47,270 bases of DNA, taken from the NCBI GenBank assembly GCA_964627445.1, contig CAZVJF010000014.1, positions 1 to 47,270 of the forward strand, written 5' to 3'. Position 1 is the stretch's first letter. Each line of letters starts with the position of its first letter. This stretch comes from Luteibaculum sp964627445 (GTDB taxonomy: Bacteria; Bacteroidota; Bacteroidia; Flavobacteriales_D; Luteibaculaceae). A program made the position numbers and the translations under genes. Positions 1 through 7,132 of this stretch are shown here, piece after piece. A model generated the notes under the pieces. It did not search any database, had not been told where the DNA came from, and was given only the letters and a program-made list of their open reading frames with translations.

Positions 1-28
1 CCTAAAGTTTCCTTTAAATATACTTGTT

Positions 29-94
29 TTTTAACACAGTACCTATGAGCAGTAGTGTCCCGCAGGGCGCTATTGCTTATAGGTTTTGTTGGCA
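29..94 (-). other. attC-like recombination site (candidate)
   Basis: Read on the minus strand, the order is a TGCCAAC box (94-88), a 3-nt spacer, a 20-nt arm (84-65), a TGCG loop (64-61), a second 20-nt arm (60-41), a 5-nt spacer (40-36) and GTTAAAA (35-29). The arms pair at 16 of 20 positions, and the other four are G-T wobbles on one strand. This is the R''-L''-loop-L'-R' layout of integron attC sites, with AAC and GTT cores at the right places. The R boxes do not match the RYYYAAC/GTTRRRY consensus fully. The site lies 8 bp beyond the Fic stop codon, where an attC belongs in a cassette. I saw no integrase gene, so the call rests on architecture alone. Confidence 0.45.
41..84. repeat. Large imperfect hairpin, 20-bp arms, 4-nt loop
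   Basis: Positions 41-60 and 65-84 are inverted copies around the loop 61-64. Sixteen pairs are Watson-Crick and four are G-T wobbles. No clear T-run follows on either side, so this is not a typical intrinsic terminator. It forms the core of the attC-like site. Confidence 0.8.
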
Positions 95-97
95 ACA
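87..97. repeat. Left copy of 11-bp inverted repeat flanking the Fic gene
   Basis: TGTTGGCAACA here is the exact reverse complement of TGTTGCCAACA at 1503-1513. Each copy is also a palindrome around its central base, and that base is flipped between them. In integron cassettes the R'' box of the attC is complementary to the first bases of its own cassette, which is the relation seen here. Confidence 0.8.
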
Positions 98-102
98 GTT
101 TT

Positions 103-1473
103 TTATCTTATTCCTAAAATGTTTTCGAAAACTCGTTCAAAGAATGTTTGAACAACTTCAGATAATTTTTCACTCTCATGATCTTTCTCCCAGTGTGGAT
201 TCTCTTCATCGCAATTTGCGTATCGTACAATAATATCCCCTTTGTCAGAGACATAGAAAGCTCGGAGTGAAATCTTATCGGCAAAATCTGAATAGCCTAT
301 GAAATTGAAATCATTAGTATCTGCATCATAGTAGTTCAGTTCTAATGGAATAACATTTGGTGTCTTGGGGTATTTATTGTTTGACCTGTAAAATCTAAAC
401 ATCAATGTAGAAACAATTCGGTTTGTATCATTATTATGAAAGCGAATAGAAAAGAAATTTGTACTTGGTGCTATCCCTTTATCCTTTAGTTGCTGATACT
501 TGTCGAATGTTATTTGAGGGTATTCGTAAAAACTGACGTAGTGACTTTCAATGTTCTCATCAATGACGGATACAACCTGCTTAAATTCTAATTTAATCTG
601 GTTGACCTTGTTTAGCCACAGTTCAAATTCAGCCTTCAATTTTGCTAACCTTTGCTGTGAATCTTTTGCACCAATTCGTTTAGCCCAATCTTTAAGTCGA
701 TTAGATTCATCTCTAACTCGAATGTACTCTTCAAAAAGAGTTGTACAGTTGTTGGTAACTACCTCAATAATAGGTTCATACTCTCCTTCGTCAGCTAAAC
801 TAAGTACATTGTAGTAGTCAGGTCTTTCTGTTCGTTTAATATTACAAATTGGAAAGCCTGCTTTTAAAAGGATTAGATTTAAAAGCAGTCTCGCTGTTCT
901 GCCATTACCATCTTTGAATGGGTGAATTTTAACCATTTCGTGGTGAGCAACAGCAGCAGTAATAATTGGATTTTGAGATTGACTGTCGTTAATCCAATCA
1001 AAAAGCTCTCTCATTTTTATTGGAACTTCAAAAGGTTCAGGTGGTGTATGATCAGATCCTGTAATAATTACCCCTATATTCCGGTATTCTCCTGGACTGA
1101 GAGACTCGTCATCTCCGATTATCAATTTGTGAATTTGTTTGAGGTAGTTTTCTGAGACATGAACATCTTCTTGAGCAAGTTCATATAGGAAGTCAAAGGC
1201 TATCCCCAAATTTTTAACCTCGATACTATCTTTTAGAGGTTTTCCTGAAATATCAAGTCCTTCTTTCAAGACTAAAGAAGTTTCCTGTAGTGTTAATCTG
1301 TTTCCCTCAATACCCGTGCTATGAAAAATGTGGTGTGTTCTAAAGTGTTCTCTTAACTTTTCGAGTGCAATTTTATCAAGTGGAGTTTCTCTAAAAGACT
1401 CAACTTCTTCAGTTAAGTTTTTGATTTGTTGAGACAAATCTGGAGAGATAAAGTCATTACTTAATTCAATCAT
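103..1473 (-). CDS. Fic domain-containing protein (AMPylase-type), 456 aa
   Basis: The protein carries the Fic core HPFKDGNGRTAR at residues 184-195, matching HxFx(D/E)GNGRxxR, with catalytic His184. An autoinhibitory motif STGIEGN at 52-58 fits (S/T)xxxE(G/N), with Glu56 placed to block the ATP gamma-phosphate, as in class II Fic proteins. Known relatives transfer AMP (sometimes other nucleotide groups) from a nucleotide to a hydroxyl side chain of a target protein. The C-terminal ~240 residues are not recognised by me and show no helix-turn-helix that I can see. No signal peptide is visible. The gene is clearly AT-richer than the efflux genes next to it (19 of 60 bases are G+C in the line at 121-180). 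It stands alone between an 11-bp inverted repeat and an attC-like hairpin, suggesting a captured cassette. The ATG is 30 bp inside the right repeat. Confidence 0.92.
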   Translation of the reverse strand: MIELSNDFISPDLSQQIKNLTEEVESFRETPLDKIALEKLREHFRTHHIFHSTGIEGNRLTLQETSLVLKEGLDISGKPLKDSIEVKNLGIAFDFLYELAQEDVHVSENYLKQIHKLIIGDDESLSPGEYRNIGVIITGSDHTPPEPFEVPIKMRELFDWINDSQSQNPIITAAVAHHEMVKIHPFKDGNGRTARLLLNLILLKAGFPICNIKRTERPDYYNVLSLADEGEYEPIIEVVTNNCTTLFEEYIRVRDESNRLKDWAKRIGAKDSQQRLAKLKAEFELWLNKVNQIKLEFKQVVSVIDENIESHYVSFYEYPQITFDKYQQLKDKGIAPSTNFFSIRFHNNDTNRIVSTLMFRFYRSNNKYPKTPNVIPLELNYYDADTNDFNFIGYSDFADKISLRAFYVSDKGDIIVRYANCDEENPHWEKDHESEKLSEVVQTFFERVFENILGIR

Positions 1474-1502
1474 AGTATTCTATTTTATGTCATTATTTAA
1501 AT

Positions 1503-1513
1503 TGTTGCCAACA
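1503..1513. repeat. Right copy of 11-bp inverted repeat flanking the Fic gene
   Basis: TGTTGCCAACA is the exact inverse of 87-97. Read on the minus strand it gives GTTGGCAACA just before the Fic gene, which would be the 5' boundary (G^TT) of the cassette. Confidence 0.8.
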
Positions 1514-1724
1514 TCTATGTATCAACACATGGTGTGACACACTCTTTTCTTTTCAATAGGCGTAATGTACAGAAAAAGCCCTAACAGCAAGGCTTCAAGA
1601 AATCAGTTGTTAAAAAATAGGGAAAAAGTTTTTGCAAGAAATAGCGAGACAAGCACGTAGAATCAAACGGGAAAAAGTAAAAAATCACAGCCGTAGGTGC
1701 TGGCGGTAGCAGCGCGACGTTTAG
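1514..1724. other. Gene-free spacer between the Fic cassette and the efflux operon
   Basis: I see no convincing ORF. A short palindromic stretch (GTGTGACAC, 1533-1541) lies just outside the cassette boundary. No second hairpin like that at 41-84 is evident, so this end could be a secondary insertion point or the edge of a cassette array. The right part holds the 3' flank of the efflux operon, with no clear terminator. Confidence 0.5.
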
Positions 1725-2402
1725 TTAGTCTTTTAGGATATATCCATCCAGCATCTCAATGATGCGGTCGGTTTTGTTGGCAAAATCGTGGTCGTGGGTT
1801 ACAATCAGCATGGCCATGTCTAGCTCGGTACTCAATTGGCGTAGTACATTAAAAACGGTTTCCGAGTTTTTGCTGTCGAGGTTGCCAGTGGGCTCATCGC
1901 CCATGATTATTTTTGGGTTATTAATCAGCGCACGGGCTATGGCCACGCGTTGCTTTTGTCCACCCGAAATTTGCGAAGCCTTTTTCTGTGCCTGGTCTGC
2001 CACGCCCAGGATGTCTAGCTTTTCCATGGCTTTTTTGGCTACGGTGGCCTCGGGGTATTGGCCCATTTTAAGAGCAGGAAGCATTACGTTTCGCAACACG
2101 GTAAACTCGGGGAGCAGGTAGTGAAACTGAAAAACAAAGCCTATTTTCTCATTGCGTATGTGGGCCAGTTGGTGGTGCGATTTTTGGGTCATGCACTCGC
2201 CATCAATGTGCAGCGTGCCTTGGTAATCGGTATCCATGGTAGACAAGACGTAGAGCAGGGTAGACTTACCGCAACCCGATTTCCCCATAATAGATACAAA
2301 CTCTTTTCTGCGTATTCGCAGCGAGATGTCTTTTAAGGCATGGAATTTTGTGGGCTCCCAAAAGTACTTGTTGATCGCGGTTGTTTCTAAAATAGGTTCC
2401 AT
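1725..2402 (-). CDS. ABC transporter ATP-binding protein (MacB/LolD type)
   Basis: This 225-residue single nucleotide-binding domain powers the adjacent permease. Walker A GKSGCGKST is at 40-48, the signature SGGQKQR at 146-152, Walker B IIMGDE with catalytic Glu170, the D-loop motif GNLD just after, and the switch His203. All are intact. Length and motifs fit the LolD/MacB/FtsE branch, which works with FtsX-like permeases. It is the last gene of a three-gene minus-strand operon (adaptor, permease, ATPase), 8 bp after the permease stop. The set resembles MacA-MacB efflux with the ATPase as a separate chain. The substrate (peptide, macrolide, lipoprotein or other) cannot be read from the sequence. 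Confidence 0.92.
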   Translation of the reverse strand: MEPILETTAINKYFWEPTKFHALKDISLRIRRKEFVSIMGKSGCGKSTLLYVLSTMDTDYQGTLHIDGECMTQKSHHQLAHIRNEKIGFVFQFHYLLPEFTVLRNVMLPALKMGQYPEATVAKKAMEKLDILGVADQAQKKASQISGGQKQRVAIARALINNPKIIMGDEPTGNLDSKNSETVFNVLRQLSTELDMAMLIVTHDHDFANKTDRIIEMLDGYILKD

Positions 2403-2410
2403 TCGCGGTA

Positions 2411-3673
2411 TTACTGGCTTCTAATGATTTCTATGGGATCTATTTGTTGTGCTTTTCGGGCGGGTAAAAATCCAGCCAAAAAGGTAGCCGCCAAAGCAAA
2501 CACAATGCCTATGGCATAAAAGGCCAGGTTGTAGTTGATGGGGTAGGTTTTTATGGTTGGCAGGGCCTCGGTTTCAAAAGGCAGGGTATCTATAAAAGCG
2601 GAAACGCCATAACCCAGACTGATGCCTAAAATAGCGCCCATAAAACCGATGGTGAGCGCCTGGATGATGAAAACAATCATGACATCGCCCCCGGTAAAGC
2701 CCATGGCTTTTAAAATGGCGATGTCATTCATCTTCTCTACGATAAACATGTTGAGGATGTTGTAAATACCAAATCCAGCCACAATTAACAGTGTAATGCT
2801 AACTGCGTAGGATATAAGGTTGCGGATGTCCGATCCGGTATCAAACTGCGCGTTGGCGGCTTTTATGTCTAAGGCGGTTACGTTGTACACCTGTTCTATA
2901 AGCCGTGCAAAGGGAACCGCCCGGGCCATGTTGTGGAGTTTTATGTGGATGCGGCTAATGTGGTTTCCTCCCGCACCTAAAATTTGCTGGGCCGTTTTTA
3001 GGCTTACAAAGCTCTGCATGTCATCTACCTCGGCCAGGCCGCTCTGGTAAATGCCGCCTATGTGTAGGGTGTATATGGCACCGGTAGGATTGGCTACCTG
3101 GATGTTATCGCCCACCGCCAGCGATAGCTTTTTGGCGATGCCTGCGCCCAGCAAAATGGCATTCTGTTTCTTTAGGAGGGCGGTGGGTTCTCCGGCTACG
3201 ATATAATCGCCAAAATTAAACAGGCGCATTTCTTCCTGCACCGCTATGCCATTGAGTACTCCATTGAGGTTGGTAGCTCCGGCCAGGTAAAACACTTTGC
3301 ATGTGGCTTGGGGCGTTACGCCCTTTACCTTGGGGTTGTTTTTTAATTCGGCCAACATGGGTAGCGCATCGTGTATGCGGCTGAGCTGACTTTTGGGTTT
3401 TATGGAGTTAATGATGTTTACCCGCTGTAGCGCATCAAAATATTGCTCGGCAGGCTGGTTGGCCGTGGGGCCCGTTTTGTTATACACCTGGATGTGCGGA
3501 GTACGGTTTAGCACCAAACCATCGAGGAGTTTGTTGAGCCCCGTCATAAAGCTCATCATGATAATGAACATGCTAATACCAAAGGTTACCCCCAAAGCTG
3601 CTATGAGGGTTTGCTTTTTTTTGGCCAGCAGGTGGGTTTTGGCTATGCCCAGTAGTAGGGAGAAACGGGTCAT
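2411..3673 (-). CDS. ABC transporter permease (MacB/LolCE/FtsX family)
   Basis: The 420-residue inner-membrane protein has the MacB-type plan: one membrane helix near the N-terminus (about residues 22-45), a periplasmic domain of some 230 residues, then three helices in the last 130 residues (near 290, 335 and 385). The C-terminus has the usual FLPARKAQQIDPIEIIR ending of FtsX-like permeases. The start codon overlaps the adaptor stop (ATGA), which suggests translational coupling. Such permeases do not form a classic pore; they transmit ATPase motion to the periplasm. Here the adaptor is a predicted lipoprotein, so the complex probably reaches an outer-membrane channel encoded elsewhere. Confidence 0.9.
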   Translation of the reverse strand: MTRFSLLLGIAKTHLLAKKKQTLIAALGVTFGISMFIIMMSFMTGLNKLLDGLVLNRTPHIQVYNKTGPTANQPAEQYFDALQRVNIINSIKPKSQLSRIHDALPMLAELKNNPKVKGVTPQATCKVFYLAGATNLNGVLNGIAVQEEMRLFNFGDYIVAGEPTALLKKQNAILLGAGIAKKLSLAVGDNIQVANPTGAIYTLHIGGIYQSGLAEVDDMQSFVSLKTAQQILGAGGNHISRIHIKLHNMARAVPFARLIEQVYNVTALDIKAANAQFDTGSDIRNLISYAVSITLLIVAGFGIYNILNMFIVEKMNDIAILKAMGFTGGDVMIVFIIQALTIGFMGAILGISLGYGVSAFIDTLPFETEALPTIKTYPINYNLAFYAIGIVFALAATFLAGFLPARKAQQIDPIEIIRSQ

Positions 3674-4767
3674 GGCGCAGTGGGTTTTAGCAGGGTGGTG
3701 TTGGTGTCTATGCCGTCCAGTATTTCGGTGTGCTCCAGGTTTTTAACGCCTACCCGTACTTTTACTTCCCCATCGGGGGTCAGCACCGTGTTGTTGGTCA
3801 TTAGGTATTCGGTTGGAATAAGGAGTGCATTTTTTCGGGTGGATACGGCAATATTTGCTTCTCCCGAAAAACCGTAGTAGAGTTTGGGAGGAAGGTCTAC
3901 AAAGCTGCCCACTACACGAAAGGTTTGGGTGCGCTCGTTTTTTTTGCGGTAGATGTTGCTCACCCGAGCCAGGAAAACGGTGTCGGCATAGGCGTCTAGC
4001 AGCACAAAAACAGAATCGCCCAGGTCTACTTTGGTAATGTCTACCTCATCAATGTCCATTTCTATTTGGAAGCGGTTGTGGCTGCCTATTTCGGCAAAGT
4101 GTTCCTGGGTGCTTATAAAATCGCCTGCTTCTTTAGAAATGCTGTATACCGCTCCCTTCATTTCAGCGGTAATAGTAAAATCTTGCAGCTGTTCTTTTTC
4201 CAGGTTAATTCTGTTCTTGGCCTTTTGGTAATTTTTTTCGAGGCTAATTTTGGTTTGCGCCAGCTTTTGGTCCAGCAGCTCGTATTGCTTGCGGGTGTTG
4301 CGGTATTTTAGCTTGGCGTTGTCGTAATCTATGGTTGCGCCAATGCCTTGTTTTTGTAAGCGCTCTTGGCGTTTTAGGTTGAGTGAGTCCAGCAGCAACC
4401 GCTCGTACACCGTAGCTTTTTCCAATACGATGTTGTTCATAAGGTTGTTTTGGCCGCTGTAGTTGGCCTTGGCCTCTTGGTAGTTGATGGTGGCATCTAC
4501 CAGCTGTCGTTGACTGCTTGCAGGTGCTACCAGTTCAAACAGCGGATCGCCTGCTTGTACCGTATCGCCTTCTGCAACATAGATGGTATCTACAATTCCA
4601 GGCCGGGTTGCTTGCACGTGGTAAGAAACTTCGGGGGTAATTTTTACCGATGCGTATACCGACTCCGTTATGGTACTGCGTTTTGGGTGTATGCTTTGGT
4701 CTTTGCTGTTCCCTGTGCAAGCGAGCAAGCCAACGCCCAGGCCTATTGCTACTACTAGTTTCTTCAT
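3670..4767 (-). CDS. Efflux periplasmic adaptor lipoprotein (HlyD/MacA family)
   Basis: Start chosen at the ATG at 4767 (365 aa) rather than five codons earlier, because MKKLVVAIGLGVGLLAC is then a clean lipoprotein signal with lipobox LLAC. A biotinyl-lipoyl-like half motif (RPGIVDTIYVAEGDTVQAGD) follows, then a long coiled-coil hairpin (about residues 90-195, rich in K, E, Q, L), a second lipoyl half with MKGAVYSISKEAGD, and a beta-barrel domain. This is the membrane fusion protein of a tripartite pump. It heads the minus-strand operon and overlaps the permease by 4 bp. Bacteroidota often carry several such operons, so no specific substrate is inferred. Confidence 0.9.
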   Translation of the reverse strand: MKKLVVAIGLGVGLLACTGNSKDQSIHPKRSTITESVYASVKITPEVSYHVQATRPGIVDTIYVAEGDTVQAGDPLFELVAPASSQRQLVDATINYQEAKANYSGQNNLMNNIVLEKATVYERLLLDSLNLKRQERLQKQGIGATIDYDNAKLKYRNTRKQYELLDQKLAQTKISLEKNYQKAKNRINLEKEQLQDFTITAEMKGAVYSISKEAGDFISTQEHFAEIGSHNRFQIEMDIDEVDITKVDLGDSVFVLLDAYADTVFLARVSNIYRKKNERTQTFRVVGSFVDLPPKLYYGFSGEANIAVSTRKNALLIPTEYLMTNNTVLTPDGEVKVRVGVKNLEHTEILDGIDTNTTLLKPTAP

Positions 4768-4865
4768 GCTGTGCTGTTGCAACCAACCCCAAATCTTCCC
4801 AGAAAAGCACCAACCATTGCTAAAATAAGGGTAAGGGATTGTGGTTACGTTTCGTGGAGTAATTT

Positions 4866-4900
4866 ATGGAAAGTGCCACGCTCGCACGCATGGAAAGTGC
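4866..4900. repeat. 11-bp direct repeat ATGGAAAGTGC
   Basis: Two exact copies lie at 4866-4876 and 4890-4900, 24 bp apart start to start, with a GC-rich insert between. This is upstream of the efflux operon start (4767), so it could be an operator or simply repeat debris. Confidence 0.7.
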
Positions 4901-5113
4901 GCTTGGTTGGATGATTTATGGCAGTTTTAAACCTTATTTTTTTCAGTGGGGAAGGATGGGTTTTTTAGCTACCCTTTCCTGGCGCTTTTGCAATGAAATC
5001 CTTCGTGTTTCAGGGTGACCGTATGCTGCCACGAACTGTGAGCTCTGATAATTCCTCCCCCTGTAGTCCCTACTTCGTCAAGCTCAGCACATCGCCTCCA
5101 TGAGGGGGATATG

Positions 5114-5137
5114 CTTTGCGCCTTTGCGGCTTTGCGT
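5114..5137. repeat. Three tandem 8-bp units CTTTGCGN
   Basis: CTTTGCGC, CTTTGCGG and CTTTGCGT follow each other without spacing. Similar CTTTGCG-rich strings occur between genes in other Bacteroidota genomes as far as I recall; their role is unknown to me. Confidence 0.75.
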
Positions 5138-5199
5138 GCTTAAAACCATTTCCTCCCTTGAAAATACCTTTTTGCGAACATAGGATGACAGCGTGCTTT

Positions 5200-5234
5200 G
5201 CTACGAGCTACCAGCTACCAGCTACGAGCTACAA
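5200..5234. repeat. Five tandem 7-bp units GCTAC(G/C/A)A
   Basis: The units are GCTACGA, GCTACCA, GCTACCA, GCTACGA and GCTACAA, followed by a degenerate sixth (GCCACTA, 5235-5241). The array abuts the 3' end of the yqgE gene (stop at 5244) and is non-coding. Confidence 0.85.
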
Positions 5235-5243
5235 GCCACTATC

Positions 5244-5825
5244 TCAATTCAAAGACGGGTCTTCTGGGAAATTCGCCAGCATGCTAAAGCGGTCGCCCAG
5301 TTCTTTTAACGCTTGTTCCCACAGGTGTTTATCGGTAGCCTGCATTACAGCTTCGCTGGTGGTTTCGGTAACCAACCACGATTTTTCTTTTAGCTCATCA
5401 TCCAACTGGTGTTTGCCCCAACCGCTGTAGCCAATAAAAAAGCGAATGTCGCTATCGGTGATCAAGCCTAGATCCATCAACTCTTTGAGTTTTTCAAAAT
5501 CGCCTCCCAGGTGTATATTGTCAAAGACCTTCACCGAGTCGGTGAGGATATCGCCTTTGGTATGGATGTAAAACAGGCTGCTGGGTTCTACGGGGCCGCC
5601 CAATCCTACCTTACCACCAAAAGCGGGAAAATCGTTGAGCACTTCCTGCATCTCCACATCCAAAAAGCGGTTTATGACCAGGCCAAAACTGCCTTCTTCG
5701 GTATTGTGGCGGCACAGCAGTACCACAGAGCGTTTAAAAAAGGGGTCTTCCAGAAAAGGTTCTGAGATTAGAATTTTTCCGGCTTCGGGTTTGATATCGG
5801 TACTCAGCTGTATTTCAAAATCCAT
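5244..5825 (-). CDS. YqgE/AlgH family protein, 193 aa
   Basis: The N-terminal half shows the family hallmarks: GKILISEPFLEDPFFKRSVV, then a GSFGLVINR stretch and the GGPVEPSSLFYIHT segment. The start is placed at the ATG at 5825, since homologues begin only a few residues before the conserved region; the longer reading to 5873 would add 16 residues inside the miaE 3' end. The family is widespread and cytoplasmic. Its biochemical role is not established, although AlgH was linked to alginate regulation in Pseudomonas. The gene follows miaE on the same strand, starting 12 bp before the miaE stop codon is reached, so the two probably share a transcript. Confidence 0.9.
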   Translation of the reverse strand: MDFEIQLSTDIKPEAGKILISEPFLEDPFFKRSVVLLCRHNTEEGSFGLVINRFLDVEMQEVLNDFPAFGGKVGLGGPVEPSSLFYIHTKGDILTDSVKVFDNIHLGGDFEKLKELMDLGLITDSDIRFFIGYSGWGKHQLDDELKEKSWLVTETTSEAVMQATDKHLWEQALKELGDRFSMLANFPEDPSLN

Positions 5826-5836
5826 GGCGTTTCGTA

Positions 5837-6421
5837 TTAGTGTAAAGCCGGTCTCCAAGGCAATTGTTCGCAAATGCGGCCTTCAGCTTCGTTCAGTTCT
5901 TCAAGTCTATTAAAAACTTCCTGCTCCGCATAATATTCCAGAGCGAATTTCACATAGATGTTTCCGTGCTTGGCTTCCGAGGTCCACAGCATTTTGTAAA
6001 ACTGCTTTAACTCGGGGTCTTCCAGGGCATCGGCAATGAGCTTAAAGCGTTCGGCACCCCGGCACTCTACTATAGAGCCCAGCAACAATCGATCTAGGTA
6101 GCGGTCTTGCGCTCCAGAGCGGCACAGTGCCATCAAATCGCGGATGTAGGTATCCTTTTCCATCTCCTTGGGTAAGGGTACACCGCGGCTTTCCATAAGC
6201 TCGTATACCATTTTAAAATGTTCCAATTCTTCCAGAGCGGTATCTATAAGGCCGGGAATGATTTTGGTCTTATCGGGTGCTTTGGCCACCATGCTCATGG
6301 CCATGGTAGAAGCCTTGCGCTCGCAGTCGGCATGGTCTTGCAAAAAGGCATCAAAGTTTTGCAGTGCCGTTTGGGCCCATTCGGCAGGGGTTTCGTAGCT
6401 TAATTCCAGCGATAATTTCAT
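5837..6421 (-). CDS. miaE: tRNA-(ms2io6A)-hydroxylase MiaE
   Basis: The 194-residue diiron enzyme hydroxylates the prenyl side chain of (ms2)i6A at position 37 of tRNAs reading UNN codons, using O2. Carboxylate/His ligands of a ferritin-like four-helix bundle are visible: Glu in DHADCERKA, EELEHF, Glu in SIVECRGAERF and EAKHGNIY. Length and motifs match MiaE. MiaA, which adds the dimethylallyl group first, is encoded at 14445-15350; the methylthiolase MiaB is not in this window. The gene is divergent from pdxH, with 63 bp between the starts. Dependence on O2 fits an aerobic lifestyle. Confidence 0.93.
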   Translation of the reverse strand: MKLSLELSYETPAEWAQTALQNFDAFLQDHADCERKASTMAMSMVAKAPDKTKIIPGLIDTALEELEHFKMVYELMESRGVPLPKEMEKDTYIRDLMALCRSGAQDRYLDRLLLGSIVECRGAERFKLIADALEDPELKQFYKMLWTSEAKHGNIYVKFALEYYAEQEVFNRLEELNEAEGRICEQLPWRPALH

Positions 6422-6431
6422 CGATAAACAA

Positions 6432-6461
6432 ATTGTGAGTTTCCACAGTATTGTATGTTTG
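6432..6461 (+). promoter_or_regulatory. Predicted promoter of pdxH (ATTG - N18 - TATGTTTG)
   Basis: The -7 box TATGTTTG (6454-6461) matches the Bacteroidota consensus TAnnTTTG exactly. ATTG at 6432-6435 fits a -33 TTTG box at three of four positions, with an 18-bp spacer. The distance to the pdxH ATG is 23 bp. Confidence 0.55.
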
Positions 6462-6484
6462 CTTTAACACAAAAGCATACTCTT

Positions 6485-7132
6485 ATGAGCGTACATGCCA
6501 CTGTTAAGAAAGTTCGTACCAATTATACAAAAGACAGCCTGGATGAGGCCGATATTCCCGAAAACCCGTTCACCTTATTCGAGGGTTGGCTCCAAGAGGC
6601 CCTAAAAACTGAAAAAGAACCTAATGCCATGAATTTGGCAACATACGGTTTGGATGGATTTCCACAAAGTCGCATTGTACTGCTGCGTGGGGTTTCTAAA
6701 AAGGGTCTGGAATTTTACACCAACTACCAAAGCTGCAAAGGCAAAGAATTGGCAAAAAATGCCAAGGCGGGATTAACCTTCTTTTGGCCTACCCAAGAGC
6801 GTCAGGTGCGCATTCAGGGCGTAGCGGCCAAAGTAAGTGAAAAGGAAAGCGATGAGTATTTCGCATCGCGTCCTCGCGAAAGCCAACTGGGCGCCTGGGC
6901 TTCTTTGCAAAGCCAGCAGCTTGAAACGCGCGAAACGCTCGAGAAGCGCCTGGAAAAAATACGCTTGCAATACGAGGGGAAAGACGTACCCCGTCCATCG
7001 CATTGGGGTGGCTATCACATTATCCCCAGCAAGTTTGAGTTTTGGCAGGGCAGAGCAAGCCGCTTGCACGACCGCATTTTGTACACCGAGCAAGACAATG
7101 GCACTTGGACCACCAAACGCTTAAATCCCTAA
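6485..7132 (+). CDS. pdxH: Pyridoxine/pyridoxamine 5'-phosphate oxidase
   Basis: The 215-residue FMN enzyme oxidises PNP or PMP to pyridoxal 5'-phosphate using O2. Visible family blocks are the N-terminal DSLDEADIPENPFTLFEGWL, SRIVLLRGV, the GLEFYTNYQSCKGKEL FMN region, TFFWPTQERQVRIQG, and the C-terminal WGGYHIIPSKFEFWQG followed by RLHDR and the end RLNP. The ATG at 6485 is chosen because the ten extra codons from 6455 overlap the -7 promoter box. The product feeds PLP to several enzymes in this window, including both racemases and the AOS-family synthase. The stop lies inside the 5' end of the next gene. Confidence 0.95.
   Translation: MSVHATVKKVRTNYTKDSLDEADIPENPFTLFEGWLQEALKTEKEPNAMNLATYGLDGFPQSRIVLLRGVSKKGLEFYTNYQSCKGKELAKNAKAGLTFFWPTQERQVRIQGVAAKVSEKESDEYFASRPRESQLGAWASLQSQQLETRETLEKRLEKIRLQYEGKDVPRPSHWGGYHIIPSKFEFWQGRASRLHDRILYTEQDNGTWTTKRLNP

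Larger units (their letters stand above)
4768..5243. other. Repeat-bearing gene-free spacer
   Basis: About 475 bp with no credible ORF lies between the adaptor start and the yqgE stop. It holds an 11-bp direct repeat, three 8-bp CTTTGCGN units and five 7-bp GCTACNA units (listed separately), plus a CTTCGTCAAGCTCAGCAC stretch (5073-5090). The promoter of the efflux operon must lie near 4770-4850, but I could not fix a clear -33/-7 pair. Confidence 0.6.

Noticed and set aside
41..84. The big hairpin as an intrinsic terminator of the Fic gene
   Set aside because: On the minus strand it is followed by ACTGTGTTAAAA and on the plus strand by only a few T before GTTGG. The arms are far longer than usual, and the flanking boxes fit a recombination site better.
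3680..4758. Several plus-strand ORFs opposite the adaptor gene
   Set aside because: They are antisense shadows of the HlyD-type gene, overlap each other in different frames and show no domain.
5114..5234. CRISPR-like array
   Set aside because: The repeated units are 7-8 bp and directly adjacent, without spacers; these are simple tandem repeats.
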